A DNA stretch of 64,000 nucleotides from Dendrobium chrysotoxum (GCA_019925795.1 CM034311.1:15010926-15074925), one strand, 5' to 3'; positions 45,101-58,200 are shown, numbered from the stretch's first letter. Made by a program: numbers and translations. The notes: a model not told the origin generated them from the letters alone.

Positions 45101-48100
45101 TGTTAAAAAGCAGGTTTTGAAAAGTTTAGTTTTCTTTGGGAATTTTAAAATTGATGTTGAATTTTAATTCTAAAATTGAACATCCCATCGGCAGAAATAT
45201 ACCACCTCGGGAGGTGGAGATAAAATTTCTGGATGGGGTTCAAATTTAGAATTATAAATCCCATCTTGAATATCATAACCATATTTAAGAGAGAACTCTG
45301 TATGGCCCCGAAGGGTCAAAATAAAGTTCAGTCAAATGTCGATTTACGATAATCAACGGAAGTAATCGTTAATTTCATATTCGAATTCATCTTAACAAAA
45401 GATATATCTCCCAGAAGGGAGAAGATATCATTCATCAACAATCATTCAAACATAATGATAATGATCGCTAGTGATTTAACTTTCCCAAAGAGGACTAATT
45501 AAGTTTTATAAATCAATTTTGAAAATTATATGTGGGTTCTAAATCTCCTACGAGTGCGAGCCCTCATATTTAATTACATCGCAGGAGACCGGAGTCTCCT
45601 ACGAAAACTCTCAATTAGAATAATGGCAGAAATTTTATTTAGAGATTTTTTAGGAGTGATACCAAGGAGGTGAGTTTGGAACTTAAATAGGGATTGGACC
45701 GAGTTTGAGCAGTTGTTTTTGGAATCAAAGGAAGAAAGGTAGGAGACACTTTGGGATTCTAAAATAATTCAGATGTGTCTCGACCTAAGCTAAGTGTTGG
45801 GCTTTAAATTTTTGATTAAAAGAGAATTTAGTTTGAGTTGAGTATTTTATTAGAAATTTGGGATTATATTCCTAGAGATTGGGGTCTAATGACTCAAAAA
45901 AAATCTACCTGGATCCTAACTCTAAATTTGGAAACTGGAACATAATAGTCTAAACCTAACTAATGCAAAGCAAAACCTAGACTTACCTCAGCCTGGATTG
46001 GGGAGCCAGCTAACCACCTAGGTGATTAAAATCCATGAGTCTGGTTGTTTTTTATGAAAGAGTGGTAGGGATGTTGTAATTAAGATTTTTCTTGGAGTTG
46101 GGCTGACATCTAGGGATTATCCTAAGTGGCCCCTTGACTTATGTTGGGTGAAAAAACTAAAGAAAATGCAATTAAAATTTTAAACACACTTTTTAATTAA
46201 TTTCTAATGTAATGTATGTTGATTGACTTGATTAAATACTTAAAATGGAATGAAGCAGTTTTAAAATAGGCTTAAAAATACATTTTATCCTAGAGTGCAC
46301 AGACTCCCCTTGACAGATCTGCATCATCATAGGCCAAGTGGCCTGCCAGAACCCACAGGCAGGGAGGTGCCTAATAAATGGAAAGAAGATGCATCAAAAT
46401 GTTATGAGGACTCCCAGCGAACCCAGGATTACTTCTTAGGAGCGTTAGAGTTTCTATGTTATCCTAATTTTTTTTTATTAAAGTTTAAGTAAAAAAAATT
46501 TTTCTTGTCCTCATGAGCCTCCGCGTATCTTATATGCAATCAAATTAAATCAAAAAACATATTAAATAATTAAATTAATTAAGTAAATATCTATAGGTAA
46601 ATCACCTTGCTTATTACAACCCAGATTTACAGAAATTAAAAGTAGACGGGCACCACTGACAACAATCAGGGTTCTAATCCTAATATAAACACAAGTGACT
46701 TTGTGTCGGATACTTTTTGTCTTCAACCCCTCGGTCTTCTCTTCTTTGAGCTCCTTGGATTCTTCATGGCTGGATACCCAAATGGAAAAGAGAACTCTTG
46801 CTTTGAGGGGAAGGTTACTCTTTCCACTTTGGATAGTAAAATGATCCAAATTTGGAGTTCTGAATGGATAAGGACTATCCCCCGAAGGAGTATCCTTTCC
46901 TCTTTGGAATCCAATCTTTGGATCTATGTTTCCCAAACTCAAGGTGTAACTTTCAACACTCTTAACATTTAACAAATTACATTAAGATAAATAAAAAATA
47001 ATAATCTAGACTCTGCTGCAGGGTTATCCTAAGCATTTAAATATTATAATACATCCCAAGCAGTTATATATGTGCGCAGAAAAGTAAACACACTTGGTCA
47101 CGCTCTTTTTATTTTGGGGCTAAGCAGCTGAAGTACCTATAGCATTTACATTTATAATTTATTTAGCCCCCTTTATTGCCCTGCACGAGCGTAGCCACCT
47201 GCAGAAACTTCAGTGAGCATCCAGATCTTTTCTAACATAAGGATAATCTAATTGCCCATCACATCAATTCATAGAGTGCGATAAATAAAGCAAGCAAACA
47301 CATCAATCAATTTCAATCACAACATGCAAAAAAAATATGGAAAACCCAGCACAACGAAGAAAAATAAACACCGACCTAGCCTAGATCTAGAGTCGGTTGT
47401 CCAAGCAAATCATCTAAAGTGTGTGTAGAGGATTGTGTGGCTGGGCTTGATCTTAAGATGGGCAATTAGTTCAAATTATCTAATATTTGAATTTGTGGAA
47501 GGCTCAAAGGGAGGGTGAGGGCTACTGGAGTTAGAGCTTGGATGAAAATGAACAAGGAAGTGGGGTATTAGGTCAAAATCCTTACACTTAACCCCTTACT
47601 TTGAATTGGATGGCTAGGATTCAATTAGGAAGGGCTTGGATGGGTGACATCTGTCCCCAAGGCATCCCAAAACTAGGAGAAAGGGCTGAGGTTGAGTGAG
47701 ACTTTCCTTGAGCTAAGTGAGGAGGACCACACCCTTTTTCTCCATTTGGCAAAACCAAGCCATGGCTTGGTTAATAGGGCTGTATTAGAGGTCAATTAGG
47801 AGAGGAAAAAGCTGATTTCCACTAATCTAAAATAGGTTTTGGGTTGGAGAATGGGTTTGCATATGTGGCATGATGAGGTGTCCATAGTTTGGTCTCATTT
47901 CAAAAAAAATTTTGACCCATTGACTTGTTGACCAGTCAATGGTGAGTAGGATGTCCATGGGGGGAATCAAAGGTGCTTTAGGAGTCAATCTTAAGGAATA
48001 TAGGGCCATGGTGTTGAAGCTTTGAGTGAATACATGAGGTTGGAGAGGATTTTGACCCCTCTAAATGGGTTGACCAAGTCAAACCTAGGGAGGATTGACT

Positions 48101-49026
48101 TGGAAGTCTTTGGACATGTCATGAGTGTCCAAACAAATGATTTTGAAGTGTTAGATTAGTTTGAAATGGATTCAAATGTTAAAAATAACAATGGTTAGGT
48201 TAAGGGTGAATTTGGTCAACCACAGTCGACTTGGTCAACTAGGTCAAATTAAAGAGTGGGTTTGATTTCGATGGGTCTCAAATATCATAGGACATTCATT
48301 GAGAGAGGTTTCAAAGGTTAAAATGTTGAACCATGTTGCGTTTTGGTCATTTTGTCCTCCGGTCAATCCTGGGTCAAGATGAGTCCAAAATGATACAGAT
48401 TAATGTTGAATATATTAATATCAAATGTTTGTAAGTAATTAGATGGTTTGGAGGAAACTCCAAGGTCAAATTCCACTAGGTGATGGGTCTAGCGACACGA
48501 GTCGTAAATATTTGAGGCTTTTGGAGTCTTTGGGGAAAGATTCAATTTCTGGGGTTAGAAGTGTCGGATTGAACTCAAATTTAGAGGGTTGGTCCTAAAG
48601 ACACATCAAGCCAATATAAAATTGATAGATCATGAATCGGAAGCCATTTTATTGGGTTTCTATGTGACATAAAGTTCACCTAGAAAAGGTTTCAGGAGCT
48701 TAGTCCTTACCCCTTGAATTTTACTGGAATTTTGGAACTGGATTAGATTTTGGGTTTGAAGGGTTAGGGATCTATTATTTGTTTCATTAACAATCTGAGA
48801 GATGATGGTTGATGAATGGATAGGATCAGAGTATGATTTGAATGTTGATCAAAGGATTGATTGGAGTAAAGCCTGAACTTGGAGGGTGGAGTTTGGATTT
48901 GGGTAGGATTGGATTGGGATTTGAATTGGGACCTATATGATTGAGTGGTGGACATCCCTCAATCATTAGATCACCATTGGTAGCCCCAGGTAGTTCTTAG
49001 TGACCTCACATAAGAATGAGGTCAAA
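45101..49026 (-). repeat. Giant LTR, probable 3' LTR of the Tat-type gypsy element
   Basis: Shares ordered blocks with the solo LTR: 45530-45640, 45740-45880, 45960-46400, 46600-46990 and 47080-47500 match 22380-24470. On the minus strand it would start near 49026, where ttttgacctcattc...tgaggtca parallels the start of the solo LTR (tgttgacctcatt). A possible polypurine tract lies just upstream on that strand (ttgggggt, 49034-49041). It is shorter than the 6.57-kb solo LTR. ORFs inside are chance. Confidence 0.55.
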
Positions 49027-49221
49027 AAATGGACCCCCAATATGTGTAGTAGAATGAAGTTCTAGTACACATATTGGCGTTGATCGAATTCAAAGATTAA
49101 AGTGGATTTTTAGAAGTCTAAGGGAGGGCATTACCCAACCTTAGGTCTATAGGATGTTGATGGAAGATTTACATCTAATAGATAAATTAATTGGGTTGAT
49201 TATATGGAATGGAAGCTTGCT

Positions 49222-49818
49222 CCACACAGAGGAACAAAACTAGGATGATTGTATAATGGGTGTAGGAATTGGCCCATTGCAAAGGATCGAAACTGGGATG
49301 ATCATATGATGGGGGTAGGAATTGGCCCATCACATAGGGTCAAAACTGGGATGATCGTATAATGGGTGTAGGATTGGCCCATTACAGAGGATCAAAACTG
49401 GGATGATCGTATAATGGGTGTAGGAATTGGCCCATCATAGAGGATCAAAATGGGATGTTCGTATAATGGGTGTAGGAATTGGCCCATCATAGATGATCAA
49501 AAATGGGATGATCGTTTAATGGGTGTAGGAATTAGCCCACTATAGAGGATCGAAACTGAGATGATCGTGTAATGGGTGTAGGAATTGGCCCAATACAGAG
49601 GATCAAAACTGGGATGATCATATGATGGGGATAGGGATTGGCCCATTACAGAGGATCAAAACTGGGACAATCGTATAATGGGTGTTGGAATTGGCCCATT
49701 ACAGAGGATCAAAAATGGGATGATCGTGTAATAGGTGTAGGAATTGGCTCATCATAGAGGATCAAAATTGGGATGATCGTATAATGGGTGTAGGAATTGG
49801 CCCATTACAGAAGATCGA
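49222..49818 (+). repeat. 53-bp tandem array (Tat 3' UTR)
   Basis: About 11 units of gaggatcaaaactgggatga followed by tcgtataatgggtgtaggaattggcccattaca, spaced 53 bp (for example 49387 and 49440). It is interrupted at its right end by the copia insertion; related 'gtggggtcaaaatatgccca' units resume at 61284-61350. It lies between pol and 3' LTR of the minus-strand Tat element, where elements of this lineage are known to carry tandem repeats. Confidence 0.9.
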
Positions 49819-49824
49819 CTAGAT

Positions 49825-49829
49825 GACCA
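49825..49829. repeat. Target duplication GACCA, left of copia
   Basis: Exact match to 61278-61282. Confidence 0.95.
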
Positions 49830-50079
49830 TGTTGCAAATCTGGTTTTGATGATGAAAAATATATTTCTATTATGTTTTGCTTGGCTAACTCATTTTAGGC
49901 ACAAAAGATCATGAGCAACTCGAGCCAACTCAAGATCGGGTCCAAGTGTGTCTAAGTGTATTATTTTCCTTTTCTTGAGTCAATTATAATGTAACTAATC
50001 TCCTAGCTAAGTAACCTTGCACACACACACTCAGGGTGAGAGCTTGAGTGAATTAGAGTTTCTATTTAAATTTTTATTC

Positions 50080-50760
50080 AGATCGTCCTGGATGATAGTC
50101 ACATCATCCAGGACGATCAGGTAAAAACAGAAACCCTAATTAGGGCGACCAAGTTAAGTGTTCCTGATTAAGCAGATCGTCCTAGATGATCCTTCGATTG
50201 TACAGGACGATATGCTCAAATCAAAAATTCTCAGTCGCCAGATCAAGTTAGGTAAGTTTTTATTTTAAGATATTTGGTATGATCGTCCGGGACGATACGT
50301 GTATCGTCCTAGACGATACTGTACAATCATGCCTAAATTAGTCTGGTAATTAAGGAAAGCAATTAAGACTTGATTGATATGATCATATCATCCCGGACGA
50401 TCACATGATCGTCCTAGACGAAAATGATCGTCTAGCGTGTTTCAACTGTACGTCCTGAACTGTGTTCAGGATGATTTGGGCACTTTTTGAACTGATCGTA
50501 CAGGATGATATCCCGATCGTCCTGGACGATCAAGTCATTTTTGAGTCGTCCAGCACAAGTTTCTCTGGATGACCTGAACTGCCTTCTGGACGAAATTCTT
50601 CAATTTACACTAATCATCCCGGACGATCGCAGAATCGTACGGGACGATATGAATAACTTTTTCTACTGATCGTCTAGAAGAGGCAGATCCTCCAAGCTGA
50701 AACAACTAATTTTGAACTGATCGTAAAGGACGATCTATCGATCGTCCTGGACGATATTGG
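50080..50760 (+). promoter_or_regulatory. Cluster of atcgtcctggacgat palindromes in U3
   Basis: About 13 copies or close variants of a 15-bp dyad (atcgtcc-t-ggacgat), for example at 50281, 50514 and 50741, spaced irregularly and often in pairs. All lie upstream of the TATA box. Both halves vary in parallel in some copies (atcatcc...ggatgat), suggesting selection or amplification as a palindrome. Confidence 0.85.
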
Positions 50761-50798
50761 CCGACCAGTTGTGATTTAGGGCAAATTTTAAGCCCTCC

Positions 50799-50805
50799 TA
50801 TAAAA
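50799..50805 (+). promoter_or_regulatory. LTR TATA box
   Basis: tataaaa in 'cctcctataaaagatc'. The same is at 60627-60633 in the 3' LTR. Confidence 0.75.
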
Positions 50806-51454
50806 GATCTTTTTCTTTCAACAAGAAAAATCTTTTGCCACATTCCTTTCCAGAGAAACCCTAGAGAGAGAGAGAGTTTGGGAGAGAGAGAGAGAGGATA
50901 TTGTGAGGGGGAGTTCATAAGGGGTTCACAAAGGTTACTCCAAGATAGGATCAGAGTCTTCTTCTCCGCTCGTCGTCTTTCGTCGTGTTGGTGTTCTTTG
51001 GGAGAGGATCGTCGGCAAGAAGATCCGAGGTTCTCTGCCTGATTCAGGAGGAAGCAAAAGGAGGTTAGGTTCTCTGCCTCACCGTGTGGTGGAAAGGAGG
51101 TTCTTGTACAGGCTTCTCCACCTTATTGTGGGAGTAAAAGGAGAGACACTTTGAGTTAGTGCAATACCCGGAGGGGAGGCTCCGGGGAGTGGACGTAGGT
51201 CAAGTTGACCGAACCACTGTAAAATCCGATGTGTTGATTCTGATTACTTTCTGCGCTGTTATTTTTTCGTGATTAACTGCTTGGGTGAAATTATGTTCAA
51301 TCTTTTCGTTTGATTGTTTTATTCATTTTCGTTGCAAATCATAGAAAAGATTTTCATTATTGCTGTCAAATTTTTAAATAACCAATTCACCCCCCCTCTT
51401 GGTTAGCCTCGGGACTAGTTCATCAGGGCTTAACATCCCTATCGAACTTTCAAG

Positions 51455-51466
51455 TGGTATCAGAGC
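51455..51466 (+). promoter_or_regulatory. Copia primer-binding site (initiator tRNA-Met)
   Basis: tggtatcagagc, two bases after the LTR. It is the standard plant copia site complementary to the 3' end of initiator tRNA-Met. Confidence 0.95.
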
Positions 51467-51507
51467 GGGATTCAAAATTTAAGTTTAAAAACTTTTGAAT
51501 TTGATCT

Positions 51508-53355
51508 ATGGCTAACTTTGGTAATCGTAATACTGCTAAAGGTTATTCAATTACACGACCGCCATTGTTTGATAATATTCCTTTTGACTTTTGGAAAACT
51601 CGCATGTCCACTTTTCTTCAATCAATTGATTATCGCATGTGGATGCTAGTTAATGATGGATACGAACCACGTTTTAGATTGGTTAACAATATGAAAACTG
51701 AACTACCCTTTGCTGATTGGACTTTTGATGATCGTGATTTAGAATAATTGAATGCCAAATATTTGAATTATTTTTTCTATGCTTTAAAATTCGAGGATAA
51801 TATACGTGTATCTAAGTGTACAACTGGTAAGGAAATCTGGGATAGATTGTGCATCACGTATGAAGGTACAACTGAAGTCAAACAGTCTAGATTAAATATT
51901 TTTCTTCATGACTTTGAACTGTTTTGCATGAAACCTACTGAAACCATTTCTAAAATGTATACAAGATTCACTCAAATCGTCGCTTCTTTGCATGCCTTAC
52001 GTAGAGAACTTACAAACTACGAAAGGGTGAACAAAATACTTAGATGTTTGCCTTCTTTATATGATGCTAAGATAACTGTAATCACTGAATCTAAAGATTT
52101 AAATACTTACTCTATTGATAGCTTACTTGGATCACTCATTTCTTACGAGCAGGGGGTGAACCAAATACAGCTTTATGCATGTGAGAGGAAGAAGGAGAAA
52201 ACAGTGGCACTGAAGGCCAACGATAGTGATTCTTGCTCTTCCAGGTCTGATAGAGATGACATGGCCTTGATCACAAGGCAATTCAAAAGCTTTCTAAGGA
52301 AGAAACACAAGAACTTTCAGAAGTGGAACAAGGGTAAGTCCAATAAAAATTTTAAGGGTTCATCTAATACTATTTGTTTTTAATGCAGGAAGCCTGGACA
52401 CATTAAGGCTGATTGTCCTACACTTAAAGCTCATCCAAGCAAGGAGAAGGGTGAGAAGAAACACAAGTTTAGAAAGGATAAGAAGCGGATTCAGAAGGCG
52501 TTCTGGGCAGACTCTGCATCCGACTCCTCTGAGACTAAAGCTGAAGAGGAGGAAACAAATTTGTGTCTGATGGCTGATGATCACCCTGGTCAGTCGGACC
52601 AGGAAGAGGTATGTGAGCTTACTTAAGATCAATTACTTGAAGTATCTAAAAAAATTCATGCATCGTATAGGAAGCTTAAGAAAACCCATGCTAGTTTGAA
52701 ACTGGATTATTTGACTTTGCAAAAAGAGCATGATTCTGTTGTTAAAGATCATTCCACACTTGAAAACAATCACATGTCTTTACATGATGAGTTTGATGAA
52801 TTGAACAAAAAATATTCTGATTTAGTTACTGTGCATGATTCATTGAAAACCACTCATATTGATTTGGAGAGAGCTTTTAAAGAATTAGATACCAAGGCAT
52901 GTGAAGTAGAAAGTAGCAATGGTGCTTTAAAATTTAAAATTGTAAGTTTAAATAAAGAGAATGAATTTATGAAAGTGAAAATCAGTGCTTTTGAGAAAAA
53001 CCAAACACCTCCTACTTTTGCACAGTTTTATGCACCTCCACCTTTTGTAAATTCAGATTTAAAATCATCAAAGCATGTTTCGTATAAACCTAGGAAGAGG
53101 CACTATCACTCACGTAGTTTAGTTAATCCTTTTCCTGGTGTTAAATGTTATTCATGTGGCATGTTAGGACACATCTCTCACACCTGCACTGTTCACCATA
53201 GTACACATTGGGTGTGGAGGCCCAAACTGCCTGTTTCACAACCAGCACACATGCATTGCATTCTTCTTTTCATAAGAAGGAACCCAAACCTTTTTGGGTT
53301 CCTAAAACTAATGTTTAATGATTTTGCAGGTGTGCTCTCACACAAAACCTCGTGA
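51508..53355 (+). pseudogene. Copia gag polyprotein (capsid, two zinc knuckles, coiled coil)
   Basis: The ATG at 51508 starts a single frame that would run to about 53355, broken by TAA at 51745, TAA at 52381 and TAA at 52624. The N-terminus (RPPLFDNIPFDFWKTRM) and KEIWDRLCITYEGT belong to the UBN2/retrotrans-gag fold. A first CCHC knuckle (C-x2-C..GHIKADC, about 52375-52415) contains the second stop. Residues encoded at 52640-53000 form a heptad-rich coiled coil (LKLDYLTLQKEHDSVVKDH). A second knuckle, CYSCGMLGHISHTC, is at 53146-53187. An enlarged gag with coiled coil and second knuckle is typical of SIRE-type elements. Gag packages the element RNA. Confidence 0.9.
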
Positions 53356-54766
53356 GATCATGTGATACCTGGACAGTAGATGTTTTAGACACATGACTGG
53401 AGATGTAAATCAGTTCATTTCGCTGGAGGCCAGGGCTGGAGGCAAGGTTACACTTGGAGATAACACCACCAGGAAGGTGGTAGGCACAGGTATAATTAGT
53501 GATGCAAAGAGTTTTATGATTGACAATATTTTGCTTGTAGATGGACTGAAACACAACTTGCTGAGTATCAGTCAACTATGTGAAAAAGGATACAACTTCA
53601 AATTCCTGCCCACTTGCTGCATTTTAAGCTTAAATGATAAAGTTGTTTTACAGGGATAAAGGATCAACAACGTCTACAAGCTGGATGTAAGTTGCATTAA
53701 AGCTAAAAATTCAATTTGCTTAAAAACTGCTGCTGATGAGTCTTGGTTGTGGCATAGGAGATTGTGTCATGCCAGTATGAAAACTCTTAGGAGAGTCACC
53801 CAAAAGGACTTAGTTAGAGGTGTGCCCAAGCTTAAGTTCACTAAGGACCACCTGTGTGATGCCTGTCAGTTAGGGAAGCAAGTCTAGTCCTTCTTTCACT
53901 CTGTTAAGGACATTAGCACCTCTAGACCTTTAGAAGTCCTTCACATGGATCTCATTGGACCCATTAGCACTGTCAGCTTAGGAGGGAGAGTCTATGGTTT
54001 TGTGATTGTAGATGACTACTCGAGGTTCACTTGGATTAAATTCTTGTCACATAAATTTGAGTCATTTGTTGAGTTTAAGTCCTTCTCCACTTGGATTCAA
54101 AGGAAGTTAGGTTATGAGATCCTGACTATTCATAGTGATCATGGTGGAGAGTTTAAGAATGTGAAGTTTGGAAGTTTTTGTGTGGAGCAAGGGATTAGTC
54201 ACAATTTTTTAGCTCCTAGGACCCCTCAGCAGAACGGGGTAGCTGAAAGGAAGAACAGGACCTTGGTGGAAGCCGCTAGAGCCATGCTTGCTGAGTATTC
54301 AATTACAAAATACTTTTGGGCTGAAGCGATGAACACTGCCTGTTATGTGCTGAATAGGGTGAATGTGAGATCAAAACTGAACAAGATACCTTATGAGATC
54401 ATTAAGGGTAGAACTCCAAACCTGTCCCACCTCCATGTCTTTGGCTGTAAGGTTTTCATTCTGAACAACGGGAAATCATCCTTAGGAAAATTTGACCCCA
54501 AATCTGATGAAGGAGTGTTCTTAGGCTATTCTAGTGTGGGGAAATCCTTTAGGGTGTTCAATAAAATGACCTTGGTGGTGGAAGAGACAACTCATGTGGT
54601 GTTTGATGAATCTGATCCTAAGGTGACTAGAATTAAGAAAGAAGAAGAGGTAGAGGAGATTACCCAAGGGGTTGGAAATGTAAATCTGGAGGAAAGGGTA
54701 GAACCTCAAACCACACTGCCCAGAGATTGGAGATATTCTTTGAGTCATCCTAAAGAACTAATCTAA
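53356..54766 (+). pseudogene. Copia protease, GAG-pre-integrase and integrase
   Basis: In frame +2 relative to gag. The protease site reads LDSRCFRHMTGD at 53369-53404, where D-S-G has become D-S-R (GGA to AGA), and the usual preceding Trp codon is TGA (53363), both G-to-A changes. GAG-pre-integrase has NLLSISQLCEKG (about 53555) and WLWHRRLCHASM (about 53745). Integrase shows the zinc-binding H..H..C..C (LCDACQLGKQ), then catalytic D (VDDYSRFTW), D (IHSDHGGEF) and E (QNGVAERKNRTL). Stops are at 53658, 53885 and 54764. It integrates element cDNA in active relatives. Confidence 0.95.
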
Positions 54767-56376
54767 GGAGACCCTTCTGAAGGTGTTAGGACTAGGCATG
54801 GACTTAGGAAGGAAGTAAACCATTCTGCCTTTATCTCAATGACTGAACCCACCAACATCAATCAAGCCCTTTCAGATGAGTTTTGGATCTTAGCTATGCA
54901 AGAAGAATTGAATCAGTTTTAAGGAATGATGTTTGGGAGTTAGTAGAAAGACCTAGAAATCAAAGTATTGTGGGAACCAAGTGGGTCTTTAAGAATAAGA
55001 TGAATGATTCTGGTGTCATGGTGAGAAATAAGGCAAGATTGATGGCTATGGGGTATAATCAGATAGAAGGGATTGGTTTTGAGGAGACTTTTGCCCCTGT
55101 AGCTAGATTGGAAGCCATTAGAGTGCTACTTGCCTTTGCCTGTTATAAGGGATTTAAGCTGTTTCAAATGGATGTCAAGAGTGCATTTTTAAATGGGGTA
55201 ATAAAAGAGGATGTTTTTGTAGAACAACCCCCAGGTTTTGAGAGTTCCCAATATCTGAATCATGTTTACAAATTAAAAAAGGCCTTATATGGATTTAAAC
55301 AGGCACCCAGAGCTTGGTATGAGAGGCTTAGCACATTCCTGTTAGAAAGAGACTTTATTAAGGGGAGCGTAGACACCACCCTTTTTCTGAGGAGAATAGG
55401 GGATGACTTACTCATTATCCAGATCTATGTTGATGATATAATTTTTAGATCTTCTGATAAATATTTATGTGATGAGTTTTCTAAAACAATGAGTAAGGAG
55501 TTTGAGATGAGTATGATGGGAGAATTGTCCTATTATTTGGGGTTTAGCATAAGGCAAATGGATGATGGAACCTTTCTCAATCAATCTAAATACACTAAGG
55601 ACATTTTGAAGAAATATGAAATGGACAAAGCTAAGCCAATCAATACTCCCATGAGCTCCTCAATTCAGTTAGATAAGGATTCAAGTGGAAAATCTGTTGA
55701 TCAGAAGAAGTATAGAGGAATAATAGGATCACTGTTTTACCTGACTGCTAGCCGACCTGATTTCATGTTTAGTGTCTGTCTTTGTGCTAGGTTTCAAGCT
55801 GATCCTAAAGAGTCCCACCTGACTGCTATTAAGAGAATTCTTAGATATCTTTTAGGGACCCCAAACCTAGGAATCTGGTACCCTAGGTACAACACCTCTT
55901 TTGAGATCATTGGATATTCTGATTCTGACTTTGCAGGGTGTAGGGTGGATAGAAAGAGCACTTCTGAAACTTGTCAATTCATAGAACAATCTCTAGTCTC
56001 CTGGTCTAGTAGAAAATAGAACTCAGTTGTACTTTTCACTGTTGAAGCTGAGTATATTTCCTTAGGAAGTTGTGTGGCCCAAGTTCTTTGGTTAAAGCAA
56101 TAAGTTTTGGATTTAGGTTTACCTGTTGGCACAATTTTTATTCTGTGTGATAATACTAGTGCCATCTGCATCTCTAAGAATCCAATCCAACATTCTAGGA
56201 CCAAACACATTGATATAAGGCATCACTTCATTAGGGACCATGTTACAAAAGGGAACATTGAGCTACATCATGTAGCAATTGAAAATCAGCTGGCTGACAT
56301 ATTCACTAAACCACTGGCCTTTGACTCATTTAGCATTTTGAGAACCAGATTAGGAGTGAGTGATATAAATGCTTGA
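54767..56376 (+). pseudogene. Copia reverse transcriptase and RNase H
   Basis: A frame change near 54920 separates EELNQF from RNDVWELV, the RT start. RT blocks are WVFKNKMNDSG, KARLMAMGY, FAPVARLEAIR, QMDVKSAFLNG, PPGFE and YGFKQAPRAWYERL, with the catalytic YVDDIIF (about 55426). RNase H has SDSDFAGCRVDRKSTS (about 55921), AEYISLGSC (about 56050), and ends ADIFTKPL with terminal INA and TGA at 56374. Premature stops are TAG at 56017 and TAA at 56101, both at positions where relatives have glutamine. The RT-RH part is otherwise the best preserved section. Confidence 0.95.
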
Positions 56377-57690
56377 TTCTGATGACTGCTGATTTTTGAT
56401 TGTTTTGATTGTTATTCTATTTTCTATTAGTTAGTTTTTTGATTTGATTATTTGCTTTCAGTTGGTTTTATTTCTTCTGTTGATTTCTGTGTTAGCCTTG
56501 ATGTTAGTTTGATTTGAGTATTTACTTTGATGTAATTTTCTACCTGTTTTTATTCACTGGTTCATCTCTTGCACTTACTATTTTATGCTTTTTAAAATCT
56601 GATCACTGCTCACTACTTCTGATAATCTGAATTTCTGACTGGGAGTTTTACCTTGTTTTTATTTGGAAGCTGGTAAGCAGTGATTAATTGCACTGGATCT
56701 GTTAAAAGGAAGAAATATTGATGATTGGTTCTCTTCTTCTAACTCTTTTGCTGGTGTATTATTTCTTTTGGATAAATATCCTCTTCAAAATTAAAATTTT
56801 AGTTTTTGAAATAGAGATTTATTTTATCTTCCTACAGTAATCTACCTCATATCAATAGTGTTTTCAAAGTCTTGAGTCATTATTTTGATTTTCTAAACCA
56901 AGTGATTGCACTTATCATATGACGTATAATTTTTATTTTGTGAATTACTCTTACTTATTATGGAGAGAGTCTCCTATGTCTGGAAGATAATTTCACAGCT
57001 GAGACTCTTTAACGATTATGAAAAGAAGAAAGCTTACAAAAGATGCGCAGTGTGCCAAATCAATTGAAAAAGAGGCACAAAATGAGCGCAAAGCTGAAAA
57101 TATGCGAAATGTCGCCAACTAAAAGATACACAAAGTGTATCAAAAATGAAAAGATGCACAAAGCGCCAAATAAATTAAAAAAGAGGCACAAAATGAGCCC
57201 AACCAAGCTTTCTTTCTTTTCAGATCGTTAAAGGTCTAAGAAAAATCCGTGCGCCACTTAATACTTTCAAAAGCTTGTGTTTGAAAATCATGATTTCTGA
57301 ATTATTAATTTGTAACACTATTATATCAGATATTTTTCTGGAACGAGGCTTGAAAGGATCTCTTTTCGAATCTAATTTCCTTTCTTCTGAATTGGATTTT
57401 TGTTTTGAAAGAGATTTGCATCGATAAGGTGCCCGATGTGCGAGTTACGAAAGTCGATTTTTCCAACTTTTTTCTAGATTACAGCACTGTCAATCGTCTT
57501 CTTATTGGCTCTTGGATTTAACATCAAGGGAGAATTTTGTCTTACTGGAGCAGACTGGTCAAAAAAAATGTTGCTTTTTCTATGTTCTCTTTTCGAGTTT
57601 TTTTCATTTTTGTTTTGTTTATTCATCTTACTGGTTGTATTTTTGGGATCCTGATCTATCATCTCCATCCTCCATCTTTTTCTATTTTCT
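56377..57690 (+). other. Spacer between pol and the extra ORF
   Basis: T-rich then mixed sequence with no ORF of note. One 111-bp tandem duplication: the unit starting aaaagatgc(g/a)ca at 57038 recurs at 57149. A thymine-rich stretch occupies 57570-57620. Confidence 0.5.
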
Positions 57691-58200
57691 TCACATTGTA
57701 CTAGACGATCCACATATCCTCCTGGACGATCCAAACATCGTCCTGGATTATCAATTCAAAATCATCCCCACTCTGATCATGCTGCTGAGAAACTCTAATT
57801 ATAGGTGATCGTCCTGGATGAAGCATACATCGTCCTGGACGATATGATCCATATCTTCCTGATCTGATCAAACGACTGAGGTTGCACCAATTATTGTCTA
57901 TTGTCCATGATGATCCACCTTATCGTCCTGGATGATCCACGTGTCAGCCACTGGATGTTTGGAATTCGGCCCGTCTGTCACATTTATTGCACATCGTCCG
58001 GGACGATCCACCTAATCGTCCTGAATGATACTTTTCGTTAACGGTCGTCCAGCCTGACTCCTCGAAACGATCGTCTGTGTCTAATCGTCCTAGATAATCG
58101 GAACGCCTTTTTGACCAATCGTCCCGGCCGTAATAATTGCACTTATCGTCCTGGACGATGTCGCGATCGTACGGGACGATCAGGCCAAGTTCTATTTAAA
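57690..58200 (+). promoter_or_regulatory. Internal promoter-like block upstream of the extra ORF
   Basis: About 10 copies or variants of the same palindrome as in the LTR U3 (for example around 57825, 57985, 58147 and 58165) are followed by tctatttaaa at 58191-58200, a TATA-like site. A pyrimidine-rich leader then runs to the ATG at 58264. The order (palindrome cluster, TATA, pyrimidine leader) copies that of the LTR promoter, though the bases between palindromes differ. Confidence 0.6.

Larger units (their letters stand above)
49830..51452 (+). repeat. 5' LTR of the copia element (1623 bp)
   Basis: tgttgcaaatctgg...gaactttca. U3 contains about 13 palindromic boxes (50080-50760) and a TATA box (50799-50805). 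The leader has gagagagaga and an R/U5 part ending cctcttggttagcctcggg. Confidence 0.95.

Noticed and set aside
49222..49818. Regularly spaced repeats as a CRISPR array
   Set aside because: Whole 53-bp unit is conserved, with no variable spacers; the context is a plant retrotransposon.
51455..51466. tRNA gene
   Set aside because: Only a 12-base primer site complementary to the tRNA 3' end; no cloverleaf around it.
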